Source of the DNA: DASUPK01 sp963763955
GTDB taxonomy: Bacteria > Actinomycetota > Thermoleophilia > Solirubrobacterales > 70-9
Length of the DNA stretch: 64,000 bases
NCBI GenBank assembly: GCA_963763955.1
Contig: CAVXQP010000004.1
Span: 1 to 64,000, forward strand
Direction of reading: 5' to 3'
Shown in pieces: positions 34,347-43,398 of this stretch (positions are counted from its first letter, which is position 1; each line of letters opens with the position of its first letter). The position numbers and the translations under genes are program-made. Below the pieces are notes generated by a model. That model had not been told where the DNA came from and searched no databases. It saw only the letters and a program-made list of their open reading frames with translations.

Positions 34347-35684
34347 ATGAAGAGACTGTTTGCGCTTCGTTTCGCAGCGTCGGCGGCGGTCGTGCTGGGT
34401 CTGCTCTTCGCGGCACCGGCAGCGGTCGCCAAGCACGGGTCCGGCCTCGACCGCTCGAGCATCCACCCGATGATCTTCGTGCACGGTGCCACTGGGTCAG
34501 GCGCCCAGTTCGCCTCGCAGAAGATGCGCTTTACCGAAAACGGCTATCCGGACGACTACGTTCGGGTCTTCGAGTACGACTCGACCTTCTCAGTGGAATC
34601 GCCGGCCGATGTCCAGGCGAGGCTCGACACCTTCATCGCCCAGGTGAAGCAGGAGACCGGCCGCAGGCAGGTCGATCTGCTGGGTCATTCGCTGGGGACA
34701 TTCGTGTCCCAGACCTACCTCAACAGCTCTCCCGCACACGCCGCGAACGTCGCCCACTACGTGAACATCGACGGCGCGGAGGCGGCCTCGCCGCCGGGCG
34801 GGGTACCGACCCTGGCCATCTGGGCGGGCAGGGGGACGCCGGGTCGCTCGATCGGAGGGGCGATCAACGTCACGGTGCCCAATCAGACGCACGTCCAGTC
34901 GGCGACCTCGGCGGAGTCTTTCGCTGCGATGTTCAGGTTCTTCACCGGCCATCGCCCCCGTACCACCGACATCCTGCGACAGCACGGCAAGATCACGATC
35001 GCCGGAAGGGCGATGCTGTTCCCGCAGAACGTCGGCGTCCCTGCAGGCACCACGCTGACGATCTGGAGGGTGAGGAATTCAAACGGCGAGCGGATCGGCC
35101 ATCCGGTCGCGACCCCGGCATTGGCGAGCGACGGGTCCTGGGGACCGGTAAGAGTCCGCAGCGGGAAGCGATACGAGTTCGCCCTCGAGCAGCAGGGACA
35201 GGTCCATCACTTCTTCTATGAGCGGTTCCGGCGAAGCGACCACCTGATCCGGCTGCTTACGAATGTGCCGGGCACGAGCTTCGACCTGATCCTCTCCCGA
35301 AGCGAGAACCACGTCGACTTGATCATGCTCAGATACAAGGAGCTCTGGGGCGATCAAGGCGCCGAGAACGACGTGCTCACGGTCAACGGAACGAACGTCA
35401 TCAACGCGGCGACCAGCCCGATCAGCCACAGGACGAACGCGATGTTCGCCTTCGACCAGGGATCGGACGGGCAGAGCAACGTCAGCGCACCGATCCCGGT
35501 GTTCTTCGGGATCCCGTTCCTGAGCGCCGTGGACCTGTTCATCCCCGCCGCTTCGCCGCCGACGGGGACGGTCCGAGTGGATCTCAGGTCTCGGGGATCC
35601 GGGCCCACTCGCGAGGTGAGCTTCCCGAACTACCCGTCGTCCAACAACACGGTCACGGTGCAGTTCAACGACTTCGAGCACTAG
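34347..35684 (+). CDS. Secreted lipase, AFL-like with C-terminal lipid-binding domain
   Basis: 445 residues from the ATG at 34347 (AGGGAGAG eight bases before), signal peptide MKRLFALRFAASAAVVLGLL. MIFVHGATGSGAQFASQKMR is the oxyanion region, VDLLGHSLGTFVSQTYL the nucleophile elbow (GHSLG), and VPNQTHVQSATSAE likely holds the histidine. The remaining 240 residues form beta-rich modules (AFALEQQGQVHH-like segments and FFGIPFLSAVDLFIPAA) like the C-terminal part of Archaeoglobus-type AFL lipases. It acts outside the cell on acyl esters. It converges with the next hydrolase gene by a 4-base overlap. Confidence 0.8.
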   Translation: MKRLFALRFAASAAVVLGLLFAAPAAVAKHGSGLDRSSIHPMIFVHGATGSGAQFASQKMRFTENGYPDDYVRVFEYDSTFSVESPADVQARLDTFIAQVKQETGRRQVDLLGHSLGTFVSQTYLNSSPAHAANVAHYVNIDGAEAASPPGGVPTLAIWAGRGTPGRSIGGAINVTVPNQTHVQSATSAESFAAMFRFFTGHRPRTTDILRQHGKITIAGRAMLFPQNVGVPAGTTLTIWRVRNSNGERIGHPVATPALASDGSWGPVRVRSGKRYEFALEQQGQVHHFFYERFRRSDHLIRLLTNVPGTSFDLILSRSENHVDLIMLRYKELWGDQGAENDVLTVNGTNVINAATSPISHRTNAMFAFDQGSDGQSNVSAPIPVFFGIPFLSAVDLFIPAASPPTGTVRVDLRSRGSGPTREVSFPNYPSSNNTVTVQFNDFEH

Positions 35685-36511
35685 CGGGACGGCAACCGCC
35701 GAGTCACAGCCGACCAGTCCTCAAGCGCTCGCACATAGGAGTCGGGGTGCGTGACCTGTGGGTCATGCGCGCTGCCCGGAATCAATCGGGCTCTCGCCCC
35801 GGGCATGACGGCCACAATCAATTCGACGATGTGCTTGAAGAAAGGTGGCCTGAGGTCTCCATGGGTGACGAGGGCCGGCCCACGGAACCCGGCCAGGCCT
35901 TCGAGCTCTATGTCCAGCGCCTCGGGATCGCGGCATTGATCGAGGTAGGTCAGGGCGTTGGCCAGCAGCATGTGCCGCTGCCCGGCGTCGAGGCCCGCCC
36001 AGCCTCCGTTCGTCATCGCCACCCGATCGAAGTAGTCCCCGGCCGCGCCCTCCAAGTCGCCTGACTCGAGACGGGTCGCGACGGTAGCGAGCCGCGCACG
36101 CAGCTCGGCCAGCTCGGGCCAGTCCGTGGCCTCGTCATTGAGCAGATCGAATAACGGCGGCTCATGAACCGCCACGCTGCGCAGGAGCTCGGGGTGCGCG
36201 GCGGCCAGGCGCAGCGAGATCGAGCCTCCCCACGAGGCGCCGGCGACATGAGCCGGAGTCAGCCCGAGGAGTTCGATCAGGGCAGCGAGGTCATCGACGT
36301 CGTCCCGGACGCTTCCCTGTCTCGGCGGGCACGAGCTTCGGCTGTGGCCACGGCGGTCGTAGACGACGACCTCGAAGGAGCGAACCAGTGAGGGCAATAC
36401 GGCCTCCCACACTCGACAGTCGACCCAGGATCCGTGCACAAGGACGAGCGGGTTCCCGGCGCCGGCGCGCTCGTAGTGGAGCCGAGTTCCGTTCACTTGA
36501 AGAAAGGGCAT
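35681..36511 (-). CDS. Alpha/beta hydrolase
   Basis: 276 residues from the ATG of MPFLQVNGTRLHYERAGAGN at 36511. Core motifs: LVLVHGSWVDCRVWE, VVYDRRGHSRSS, AGASWGGSISLRLAAAHPEL (nucleophile GASWGG), LVTHGDLRPPF and PGSAHDPQVTHP (histidine). Typical cytoplasmic alpha/beta hydrolase fold enzyme of the haloperoxidase/esterase kind; substrate unknown. Confidence 0.8.
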   Translation of the reverse strand: MPFLQVNGTRLHYERAGAGNPLVLVHGSWVDCRVWEAVLPSLVRSFEVVVYDRRGHSRSSCPPRQGSVRDDVDDLAALIELLGLTPAHVAGASWGGSISLRLAAAHPELLRSVAVHEPPLFDLLNDEATDWPELAELRARLATVATRLESGDLEGAAGDYFDRVAMTNGGWAGLDAGQRHMLLANALTYLDQCRDPEALDIELEGLAGFRGPALVTHGDLRPPFFKHIVELIVAVMPGARARLIPGSAHDPQVTHPDSYVRALEDWSAVTRRLPSR

Positions 36512-36544
36512 CGTGCGATACCGAGCGCGCCCGCTCAAGCCTGC

Positions 36545-36886
36545 CTACGGAGCGTCCATCGGGCTCGCCGCGAGGGCGAATGGGCTGCCCTCGGAGTCAC
36601 GACACACGGCCCAACGCTCGCCGGGATGAATCACCGAACCGCCGAGCTCCCGGACGAGGTGAAGCGTGGCCGAGAGGTCGGCAACCGTGAAGTAGGGCAG
36701 TGAGGCGGTGTCACCGGGACCCCTTCCCCGCTTGTGCACCCCGATGCGAACTTCGCCATCGTCGAGCTCCCAGCCCGATCCGGCATCGCTGGGCCTTGGC
36801 TCGAGCTCGGCTCCGAGCACACCGCCCCAGAACCGGCGAGCACGCGCGGGGTCATCGGCAGGGAATTCGATCAACGCGGCGGACAT
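36545..36886 (-). CDS. VOC (glyoxalase/bleomycin-resistance) family protein
   Basis: 113 residues from the ATG of MSAALIEFPADDPARARRFW at 36886, with AGGGG five bases before; MPNTQGSM at 36907 is an alternative. One beta-alpha-beta-beta-beta pair (FPADDPARARRFWGGVLGAE, LPYFTVADLSATLHLVRELG, WAVCRDSEGSPFALA), the VOC fold. Metal-dependent glyoxalase-type or binding function not decidable. It is divergent from the GST-like gene. Confidence 0.75.
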   Translation of the reverse strand: MSAALIEFPADDPARARRFWGGVLGAELEPRPSDAGSGWELDDGEVRIGVHKRGRGPGDTASLPYFTVADLSATLHLVRELGGSVIHPGERWAVCRDSEGSPFALAASPMDAP

Positions 36887-36917
36887 CGACCCCTGAGTAT
36901 TGGGCATCCTGCGCACC

Positions 36918-37682
36918 ATGAGCTCACACGGCCAGCCTTGTGTCTTGATCACGATTCCAATCAGCCACTACTGCGAAAAGGCTCGCTGGGCGCTGGATCG
37001 CGCGGGCGTCAGTTACCGAGAGCAGGCGCACCTGCAGCTCATCCACTGGGTTGCTGCGCGTCGAGCAGGGGGTGGGACGACGGTCCCGGTGCTCGTCTGC
37101 GGCGATCGGGTGCTGGCCGACTCGGCCGACATCGTTGACGAGGCCGACGCCCATGCACCGCCGGGTCAGCGGCTGTATCCGGACGATCCGGGCGCGGCTG
37201 CAGAGGTTCGAGCGCTGCAACGCGACTTCGACACGAACCTGGGACCTCATGGACGAAGGTGGATGTACAACGAATTGCGCGGACGTCGCGATCTCGCGAT
37301 CGCCTACGGATGTACCGGCGTCCCCACCTGGGAGCGCCGGGCGCTACCGCTCGCGTATCCGGCGGTGACGCGGGTGATCGATCGCTTCCTCGACATCTCG
37401 GCGGCTACCGCGGCGCAGTCCGAGGCCCAGGTACGGATGGTCTTCGACACGGTTGCAGAGCGGCTCCGCGACGACCGGCCATATCTCTGCGGCGATCGGT
37501 TCACCGCAGCCGACCTGACGTTCGCCGCGCTCGCGGCGTCTGTCTTGATGCCGCCCGAGTATGGGGTGCCCCTGCCGCAACCCGAGGAGCTGCCGGTTGC
37601 AATGGCGGCGATCGTGCGGGAGTTTCGCGCGCATCCCGCGGGCGCGTACGCGCTCGCGATGTTCCGCGACGAACGGCGCTGA
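36918..37682 (+). CDS. Glutathione S-transferase-like protein
   Basis: 254 residues from the ATG at 36918. The thioredoxin-like N-terminal domain has VLITIPISHYCEKARWALDR, the usual start of GST-like proteins with a serine/cysteine at the active position, and TTVPVLVCGDRVLADSADIV, the cis-proline loop. The helical C-terminal domain has LCGDRFTAADLTFAALAASV, the N-capping-box motif of GSTs. Actinobacteria use mycothiol rather than glutathione, so the thiol partner is unknown. Confidence 0.78.
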   Translation: MSSHGQPCVLITIPISHYCEKARWALDRAGVSYREQAHLQLIHWVAARRAGGGTTVPVLVCGDRVLADSADIVDEADAHAPPGQRLYPDDPGAAAEVRALQRDFDTNLGPHGRRWMYNELRGRRDLAIAYGCTGVPTWERRALPLAYPAVTRVIDRFLDISAATAAQSEAQVRMVFDTVAERLRDDRPYLCGDRFTAADLTFAALAASVLMPPEYGVPLPQPEELPVAMAAIVREFRAHPAGAYALAMFRDERR

Positions 37683-37744
37683 AGCGAGACGAGAGCGGAC
37701 ACCGTGACGAATCTCTGTCACGGGCCCTGAAAGAATGCGCTCGG

Positions 37745-38992
37745 ATGTCCGCGCAAGACCCTGCCAAGCCGATCGTGATCGTCGGAGGCGGTCTCGCCGG
37801 AGGGAACGCCGCGGCAACTCTTCGGGATGAGGGGTTTCGTGGCCGAGTCGTGCTCATCGGCCACGAGCCGGGGATCCCATTCGGTCGTCCCCCGCTGTCC
37901 AAGACCTACCTCCGGTCGGAGGAGGATCTCGATGGCTGGTACGTCAGACCCGCCACCTGGTACGAGGAGCACGATGTCGAAAGGCTCGAGTCGACCGTTG
38001 CCGAGGTGGATCCCGCTGAGCACGAGGTGGTCCTCGAGTCGGGGGAGGAGATCGAGTACCAGAAGATCCTGATCGCCACGGGCGGGCGTAACCGGCGGCT
38101 CGACATCCCCGGCGCCGAGCTATCCGGAATCCACCAGCTTCGAACAGTGGCCGAGTGCGATGCGATCAAGCGCGAGGCTGTGGCGAATCGCCACGCGGTG
38201 GTTCTTGGCATGAGCTTCATCGGCTGCGAGGTCACGGCCTCCATGACGGAGCTCGGGGTTCGGGTGACAGCTGCCTTTCCTCAGCGCGTCCCCCTCGAAA
38301 GGATTCTGGGCGAGGAGGTCGGCGCGGTGATCGGCGGGTTTCACCGCGCGGAGGGCGTCGAGCTACTGCCCGAAACTCACATCACCGCCTTCGAAGGGAG
38401 CGAACGCGTGGAGGCGGCGGTGACCGCCGACGGCGATCGGGTCCAGTGCGATTTCGCAGTCGTCGGCATCGGGATCGAGCCCGACGTGCCCGCCTTCGCG
38501 TCGCCGGTGGAACAGGAGAACGGCGTCCTGGTGGACGAGCTCTGCCGGGCCAGCGCCGCTGACGTCTACGCCGCCGGCGACGTCGCCAACCAGCTCCACC
38601 CGGTGTTCGGACGAGTTCGCGTCGAGCACTACAACAACGCCGAGAAGATGGGGGGCGCCGCGGCGAGGTCGATGCTCGGCTCCAGCTCTCCGTACGACTA
38701 CATCCACACCTTCTGGTCCGATCAGTACGACCACAAGCTCGAGTACGTCGGCCACGCGACGGAGTGGGACGAGTTCGTGGTCCGCGGAAGCCTGGAGGAA
38801 GGAAAGCTGATCGGCTTCTACGTGCAGCAGGGACAGCTACAGGCAGCCGTCGGACTCGACCGTGGAGGCGACCCCGAGTTGGACACCGACGGGGAAATGG
38901 CGGCATGCGCCCGCCTCGTTGCGAGTCGAGCGCGCCCTGACACCGGTCAGCTCGCCGACGAGGACGTGGACCTGTGGTCCGTTGCCCAGTGA
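37745..38992 (+). CDS. FAD/NAD(P)-dependent oxidoreductase (ferredoxin-reductase type)
   Basis: 415 residues from the ATG at 37745. PIVIVGGGLAGGNAAATLRD is the FAD Rossmann motif, FGRPPLSKTYL the conserved block of the ferredoxin/rubredoxin/putidaredoxin reductase group, ILIATGGRNRRLDIPG the ATG motif, AVVLGMSFIGCEVTASMTEL the NAD(P) Rossmann motif and VYAAGDVANQ the final flavin block. It would transfer electrons from NAD(P)H to an iron-sulfur partner, not seen nearby. Convergent with the SDR of the pterin-type operon. Confidence 0.88.
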   Translation: MSAQDPAKPIVIVGGGLAGGNAAATLRDEGFRGRVVLIGHEPGIPFGRPPLSKTYLRSEEDLDGWYVRPATWYEEHDVERLESTVAEVDPAEHEVVLESGEEIEYQKILIATGGRNRRLDIPGAELSGIHQLRTVAECDAIKREAVANRHAVVLGMSFIGCEVTASMTELGVRVTAAFPQRVPLERILGEEVGAVIGGFHRAEGVELLPETHITAFEGSERVEAAVTADGDRVQCDFAVVGIGIEPDVPAFASPVEQENGVLVDELCRASAADVYAAGDVANQLHPVFGRVRVEHYNNAEKMGGAAARSMLGSSSPYDYIHTFWSDQYDHKLEYVGHATEWDEFVVRGSLEEGKLIGFYVQQGQLQAAVGLDRGGDPELDTDGEMAACARLVASRARPDTGQLADEDVDLWSVAQ

Positions 38993-39011
38993 CACGCGCC
39001 TGACTCTCGAG

Positions 39012-39737
39012 CTAGGCGTTTGAGAAGAGGGGGATGTTCGCCCCGCTGGCGGCCTCGAGGGGGCTGTCGAGCAGCGCGACGACCAGCTCGGCGACATCGC
39101 CGGGCGTCAGGCCGGGGCGCAGGCTTGGATTGGCCTGACGAAGCATCGCGGTGTCGACCGCGCCCGGGCTGATGCAGACGGCGCTGATGCCATGCTCTTT
39201 CCCCTCGGCCGCGATCGCCTCGGTCAGCCCGATGACTCCGTACTTCGAGACGTTGTATGCGGCCAGGCCCGGGAACTTCTCCGTGCCGTAGACACCGGAG
39301 AGGGAGGCGAAGTTGACGATCCGCCCCTCGCCCGACCGGCGCATGGCATTGAACGCTTCGCGACAGGAGAGAAAAGAGCCGGTGAGGTTGACGTCGAGCG
39401 TTTCCGCCCATACCTCGGTAGTCATCTCCGCGAATGGCGCCGACTTCAATATGCCGGCCGCGCAGACGAGAGCCGAGAGACTCCCCATGCCGTCGACGTC
39501 AGCGAACAGGCGCTCGACGTCGCCGGCCTTGCTGACGTCCGTTGGGGCCGGCGTCGCCTGGCCGCCGCTGTCGCGGATACGTGCGGCGATTCCGTCGAGG
39601 GCTTCCCGGTCACGGGCGGCAAGCACGACGTGAGCGCCGGCGGCCGCCATGGTCTCGGCCGTCGCGGCGCCGATCCCGCGGCTGGCCCCCGTGACCACCG
39701 CCAACCGCCCCGAGAGCCAATGCCTCGACTCAACCAT
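39012..39737 (-). CDS. Short-chain dehydrogenase/reductase
   Basis: 241 residues, start ATG at 39737 inside the end of the GT4 gene (ATGGTTGA overlap, so translation is probably coupled). VVTGASRGIGAATAETMAAA is the cofactor motif, AGILKSAPFAEMTTEVW the NAG-like block (CAAG), and NFASLSGVYG with AAYNVSKYGVIGLTEA gives the serine and YxxxK. Last gene of a four-gene operon with a QueD/PTPS homologue, a methyltransferase and a glycosyltransferase; SDRs such as sepiapterin or pteridine reductase act on pterins, so such a role is possible here. Confidence 0.88.
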   Translation of the reverse strand: MVESRHWLSGRLAVVTGASRGIGAATAETMAAAGAHVVLAARDREALDGIAARIRDSGGQATPAPTDVSKAGDVERLFADVDGMGSLSALVCAAGILKSAPFAEMTTEVWAETLDVNLTGSFLSCREAFNAMRRSGEGRIVNFASLSGVYGTEKFPGLAAYNVSKYGVIGLTEAIAAEGKEHGISAVCISPGAVDTAMLRQANPSLRPGLTPGDVAELVVALLDSPLEAASGANIPLFSNA

Positions 39738-40824
39738 GGACCGCGGCTCCGGAACCAGCGCCGACGACTCCCCGGTAGAGCCGTTCATGAGCCTCGAGGC
39801 TCCGCCCGAGATCCAGCCGGCGTTCGGCATGCGCGCGGCATTCCGTACGCGACAGTCCCGACGCCCTCTTGACGGCATCGGCTGCGGCGTCGATGTCGTC
39901 GGGAGCGACGAGGAACCCGGTCCGCTCGTCCACGATGACCTCGCCGAGTGCGCCGCGATCGAAGGCGACGACCGGTGTCCCGCACGCCTGCGCCTCAGCG
40001 GCGACCATGCCGAACGGCTCGTCCCACTTCGCGGGGCAGAGAACGACGGCCGCGCGTGCCATCGCCTCCCAGAGAGACGCTCTCGGCACCGCTGGATGGA
40101 CGCCGACGCCCGGCTCGGCCCGCAGCGGATCGATCCACGCGCGCACGTATTCGGCGTCGTAGCTATCGCCGTAGACATCGATACGGACCCCTGCCGTCCG
40201 GGCGATGTCGATGGCTTCCGCTGCTCCCTTCTCCGGGCTCAACCGGCCGGCGAAGACTGCGCCATCCCCCGCCCCCGGCAACCAGCCGATGAGGCTCGTC
40301 GGCACGTAAGGCGGGAGGATCGCGTCGATCGGGACGACCCGGCGCCAGGCGCTTGCCTGAAACTCGGATACGCCGGCGACCGTCGGCGGTGCGTCGGTTT
40401 CCGCCGCGTGACGGAGCGCAGCGGCGACCGCGTCGTCCGGGGGTAGGTGGACCGTGTGGACCACCGGAGCGCCCAGTCCGGTGGCGAGCCGGATCGCGGG
40501 TGCGTCGAAGGCGTGGTTGTGGATGACGTCGTATTGGTCCTCCCGCACAGCGGAGTAGACGCGGGCGAACGCGCTCTCGGTCGCGGCCGACGGGCGATCG
40601 GCGGCGCCGGAAGCTCGATAGAGCGTGGCACTCAACGACCGGTGGTCGACTCCGGTATCGATGACCCGAACGCCTGGAACGTCGGATCCGGAGGCCGCGT
40701 AGAGGTGGATCTCGTGACGTCTGCCGATCAGCCCGCGCGCGAGGTCGGCAACGAAGGCCTGTGACCCACCGCGCTGAGGCTCGCGAATCGGGGCCACGAG
40801 TGGCGCGATGATCGCGATCCTCAT
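39730..40824 (-). CDS. Family 4 glycosyltransferase
   Basis: 364 residues. N-domain MRIAIIAPLVAPIREPQRGG with the substrate loop PQRGGSQAFV; C-domain AVFAGRLSPEKGAAEAIDIA, the GRLSPEKG motif of GT4, and CPAKWDEPFGMVAAEAQACG, the EPFGxxxxEA motif, then GTPVVAFDRGALGEVI. It would use a nucleotide-sugar donor in the cytoplasm. The ATG overlaps the methyltransferase stop by four bases (ATGA). In its operon the acceptor could be a reduced pterin, as in the pterin glycosyltransferases of cyanobacteria, but no sequence feature proves that. Confidence 0.87.
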   Translation of the reverse strand: MRIAIIAPLVAPIREPQRGGSQAFVADLARGLIGRRHEIHLYAASGSDVPGVRVIDTGVDHRSLSATLYRASGAADRPSAATESAFARVYSAVREDQYDVIHNHAFDAPAIRLATGLGAPVVHTVHLPPDDAVAAALRHAAETDAPPTVAGVSEFQASAWRRVVPIDAILPPYVPTSLIGWLPGAGDGAVFAGRLSPEKGAAEAIDIARTAGVRIDVYGDSYDAEYVRAWIDPLRAEPGVGVHPAVPRASLWEAMARAAVVLCPAKWDEPFGMVAAEAQACGTPVVAFDRGALGEVIVDERTGFLVAPDDIDAAADAVKRASGLSRTECRAHAERRLDLGRSLEAHERLYRGVVGAGSGAAVHG

Positions 40825-41609
40825 TCGGCCATCACCTTGAAGGCGACGTCGCGGGGCGGGTTGATCCCCAGAAGCTCGTACTGAACCCGCCTCTGACCGA
40901 GGCGACGTACCTCATCGGCCGCGCTCGGATAGAAGATTTCGGTGAGTTCAGCCGCCTCCTCGTAGCTGGCGAACTCGACAAACATCTCGCCGGCGAAGCT
41001 CGTGTACCGATAGCCATGGGCGGCGAGCCAGTCAAGATGGTTTGGCCAGACGATGACCACTCGGCCACCCGGCCTGCAGACCCGCTCCATCTCGGCCAAG
41101 CCCGGCTCGCCGCCATGGCCGGGGGCGGGGGTGAGGGCCGAGCAGGCGACAACCAGGTCAGCGAAGTCGTCGACCACCGGCAAGTCGTCGAAGAAGCCAT
41201 GCGTGACCCGTACGCGATTCCGACGGTCCACTCGCGAGAGCTTGCGGTCGAGGAGCCGGCGCAACGGCGCCGCGGGCTCGACCGCAACCACCTCCCCCGC
41301 ACGCTGGATCAGCTCGAGCGTCAGGCGACCCGCGCCCGCGCCGACTTCGACGATCCGCTCGACCTCGTCAGGCAGCCAACCGAGCACATCTGGGTGGAGC
41401 CGCTCCGCGCTGACAAGCCGGTCATAGAGCTCCGGCTCGAGCCGGTAAAGCAGCTCCCAGGCCAGGGCGAGGTCGAGTTGTGGATCGCCGTCGCCTCGGG
41501 GAACGAACCGCCTCGCCTCATCTCGAGTGAGCACGCCGAGGTCGGCGGTGGTGTAGCGCTTTCGCACCTCTCGACCCCGCCGCCGCGGCGTCTTAGGTGT
41601 TGTCACCAA
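40821..41609 (-). CDS. Class I SAM-dependent methyltransferase
   Basis: 262 residues. IVEVGAGAGRLTLELI is motif I (SAM glycine loop), VVAVEPAAPLRRLL the acidic strand end, and RVCRPGGRVVIVWPNHLDWL the post-motif region. A 90-residue N-terminal extension (YTTADLGVLTRDEARRFVPR) precedes the domain. Acceptor unknown. It overlaps the QueD/PTPS gene upstream by 17 bases and the GT4 gene downstream by four, so the genes form a single transcript. Confidence 0.85.
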   Translation of the reverse strand: MVTTPKTPRRRGREVRKRYTTADLGVLTRDEARRFVPRGDGDPQLDLALAWELLYRLEPELYDRLVSAERLHPDVLGWLPDEVERIVEVGAGAGRLTLELIQRAGEVVAVEPAAPLRRLLDRKLSRVDRRNRVRVTHGFFDDLPVVDDFADLVVACSALTPAPGHGGEPGLAEMERVCRPGGRVVIVWPNHLDWLAAHGYRYTSFAGEMFVEFASYEEAAELTEIFYPSAADEVRRLGQRRVQYELLGINPPRDVAFKVMAE

Positions 41610-42066
41610 CTTCGGCCCAGTTCTTGTCGGTCTCCCAAAGGCGGACCGTCCGCAGCAGCCCCTCCGGCAGCTCCGAGCGGATCCGTTCCCAGAACGCCAC
41701 GGCCAGGTTCTCGGCGGTCGGGATGCGCCCCTCCAGCCAGGGCACGTCGGTATTCAGGTTGCGGTGGTCCACGTCCTGAATGACGCGCCGATGGATCACG
41801 TCCGAGAGCTGTTTCAGGTCCAGGACATAGCCGGTGACCGGTTCGACTTCGCCCGCCACGACGACCTCGAGGACGTAGTTGTGCCCGTGCAGATTCGCGC
41901 ACTTCCCAAAGAGACGATCATTCTCCTCGTCAGATCTGCCCGGATCTCGAAGCTGGTGGGCGGCGTTGAACGACTCACGGCGACTCACCAGGACGGTCGT
42001 CGAGCTGTTCTGGGGCTTTCGGTCTGCGACGACCGCATCTGCGTCTGTCAGATCCTGATACGCCAC
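41593..42066 (-). CDS. 6-carboxy-/6-pyruvoyl-tetrahydropterin synthase (QueD/PTPS family)
   Basis: I start at the GTG at 42066, with GAGGAG about seven bases before it; a GTG at 42096 is also in frame. About 157 residues. VSRRESFNAAHQL gives the first zinc histidine, FGKCANLHGHNYVLEV the CxxxHGH motif with catalytic cysteine and two zinc histidines, IQDVDHRNLN the catalytic D-H pair and LWETDKNWAEV the late glutamate. Makes 6-carboxy- or 6-pyruvoyl-tetrahydropterin from dihydroneopterin triphosphate. No other queuosine gene is near; the partners are methyltransferase, GT4 and SDR. Confidence 0.85.
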   Translation of the reverse strand: MAYQDLTDADAVVADRKPQNSSTTVLVSRRESFNAAHQLRDPGRSDEENDRLFGKCANLHGHNYVLEVVVAGEVEPVTGYVLDLKQLSDVIHRRVIQDVDHRNLNTDVPWLEGRIPTAENLAVAFWERIRSELPEGLLRTVRLWETDKNWAEVGDNT

Positions 42067-42176
42067 AACCACTCTCCTCAGCAATAGACCCGCCACGATC
42101 GTACTTCTTCCCCGTCGGCGGCTGGGTGCAGTCCCTGGAACCAGGCGACGACGCGGTCTGCCCGGGAGACCCGGAT

Positions 42177-43241
42177 TCAGGAGCCCGGTCCTCGGCCGAT
42201 CAGGTTGGAGCGCTCGACTTCATCGCCGCCGGCAGGAAGGCTGTAGAGGTCCCCGTCCCGCGCGATCCAGAGGACCCCGGTGAACCGCTCCCGAGCGTCG
42301 CCCAGGAACGGGCCCTCGAGCCCCTTCAACGGCAGCGGCGGGACTATGTGGGTCAGCACGAGAGTCCGGACCTCTGCCTTGCGGGCCGCGTCGGCCGCAT
42401 CGCCCGGACTGGCGTGGTAGTCGGGTATGTCGGCGAATATCTTGGCGCGGGCCGCCAAACCGGCCGCACCGGCAGCATCCTCGACGAGCTTGGTCAGCTC
42501 GGGGGAGAGAGCATCGTGGATCAGCAGATCGGCGCCCTCGGCCACGCGGACCAACGTCGGGGAATAGTTCGTGTCGCCGCTGACCACGATGCTGCGGCCC
42601 CTGTAGTCGAAGCGGTAACCGACCGCCGGCTCGGCTGGTGAATGGTCGACCTCGAATGCCGTGACCTTCAGACCGCCATCGTCGAGGACGACGACCGAGT
42701 CGGAGTCCTCCGGGATGCTGAACGCGTCAGCGGCCATGCCCGCTGTAGCGGATGGGGTTATGGCCTCGCCGTGGTGGGCGGTGCGATAACCGCTGTCGAG
42801 CGCGAAGGCCTCGTTGTAACCGGCAACGACCCGCTCCACTCCGGGCGGGCCGATCACCCGCATCTTGCCCGTCGACCGCTCGGCGACCCAGCGCTGAATG
42901 GTGAGGCTGCCCAGACCGCCGATGTGGTCAGAGTGGAAGTGAGTGAGCAGCACGGCTTCGATCCGACCGGGCTCGATCCGCATCCGGTTGAGCGTCTCGG
43001 ACGCCCTCTCGCCGGCATCGACGATGAACACCCGCCCGCCGGCGATCACGGCCACACACGGATTGCCCCGCTTGGGGTCGGGCAGTGGCGATCCGGAGCC
43101 GCAGATCGCGGCATGCAGCCCGTCCGGCATCTCGGCCACGGGATCAGCGCTCATTCGCCCTGGAAGCGTCCGCTTGGTCACGGCCAGGGCGATCCGCCCG
43201 CGCAGGCCGTAGGCCCCGGCGCTGCCCGCAGCGATCAGCAT
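42177..43241 (-). CDS. MBL-fold hydrolase (RNase Z-like), possibly exported
   Basis: The metallo-beta-lactamase core has VFIVDAGERASETL, LLTHFHSDHIGGLG (HxHxDH), YRGRSIVVSGDTNYS (metal aspartate) and LVLTHIVPP. The start is unsure: the ATG at 43241 gives an N-terminal hydrophobic stretch (MLIAAGSAGAYGLRGRIALA) like an export signal, the ATG at 43154 gives a cytosolic protein (MSADPVAEMPDGLHAAICGS). About 354 or 325 residues. It is upstream of the pterin-type operon on the same strand with a gap of about 110 bases. Confidence 0.78.
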   Translation of the reverse strand: MLIAAGSAGAYGLRGRIALAVTKRTLPGRMSADPVAEMPDGLHAAICGSGSPLPDPKRGNPCVAVIAGGRVFIVDAGERASETLNRMRIEPGRIEAVLLTHFHSDHIGGLGSLTIQRWVAERSTGKMRVIGPPGVERVVAGYNEAFALDSGYRTAHHGEAITPSATAGMAADAFSIPEDSDSVVVLDDGGLKVTAFEVDHSPAEPAVGYRFDYRGRSIVVSGDTNYSPTLVRVAEGADLLIHDALSPELTKLVEDAAGAAGLAARAKIFADIPDYHASPGDAADAARKAEVRTLVLTHIVPPLPLKGLEGPFLGDARERFTGVLWIARDGDLYSLPAGGDEVERSNLIGRGPGS

Positions 43242-43398
43242 GCTCCAGCTCTTGATGCTCTTCCCTTCGGTCGTGGGCGCCCCCGCCCGCAGAGCCACGA
43301 TAAACAGCCCGCCGCGCCCGGGGTTCTTGGGACCGTTCTCTGGAAGGATCCCGGGGCGTGAAGCGTGAGGGCCATGAAGCGTGAGCGAGGGGAGCTGA

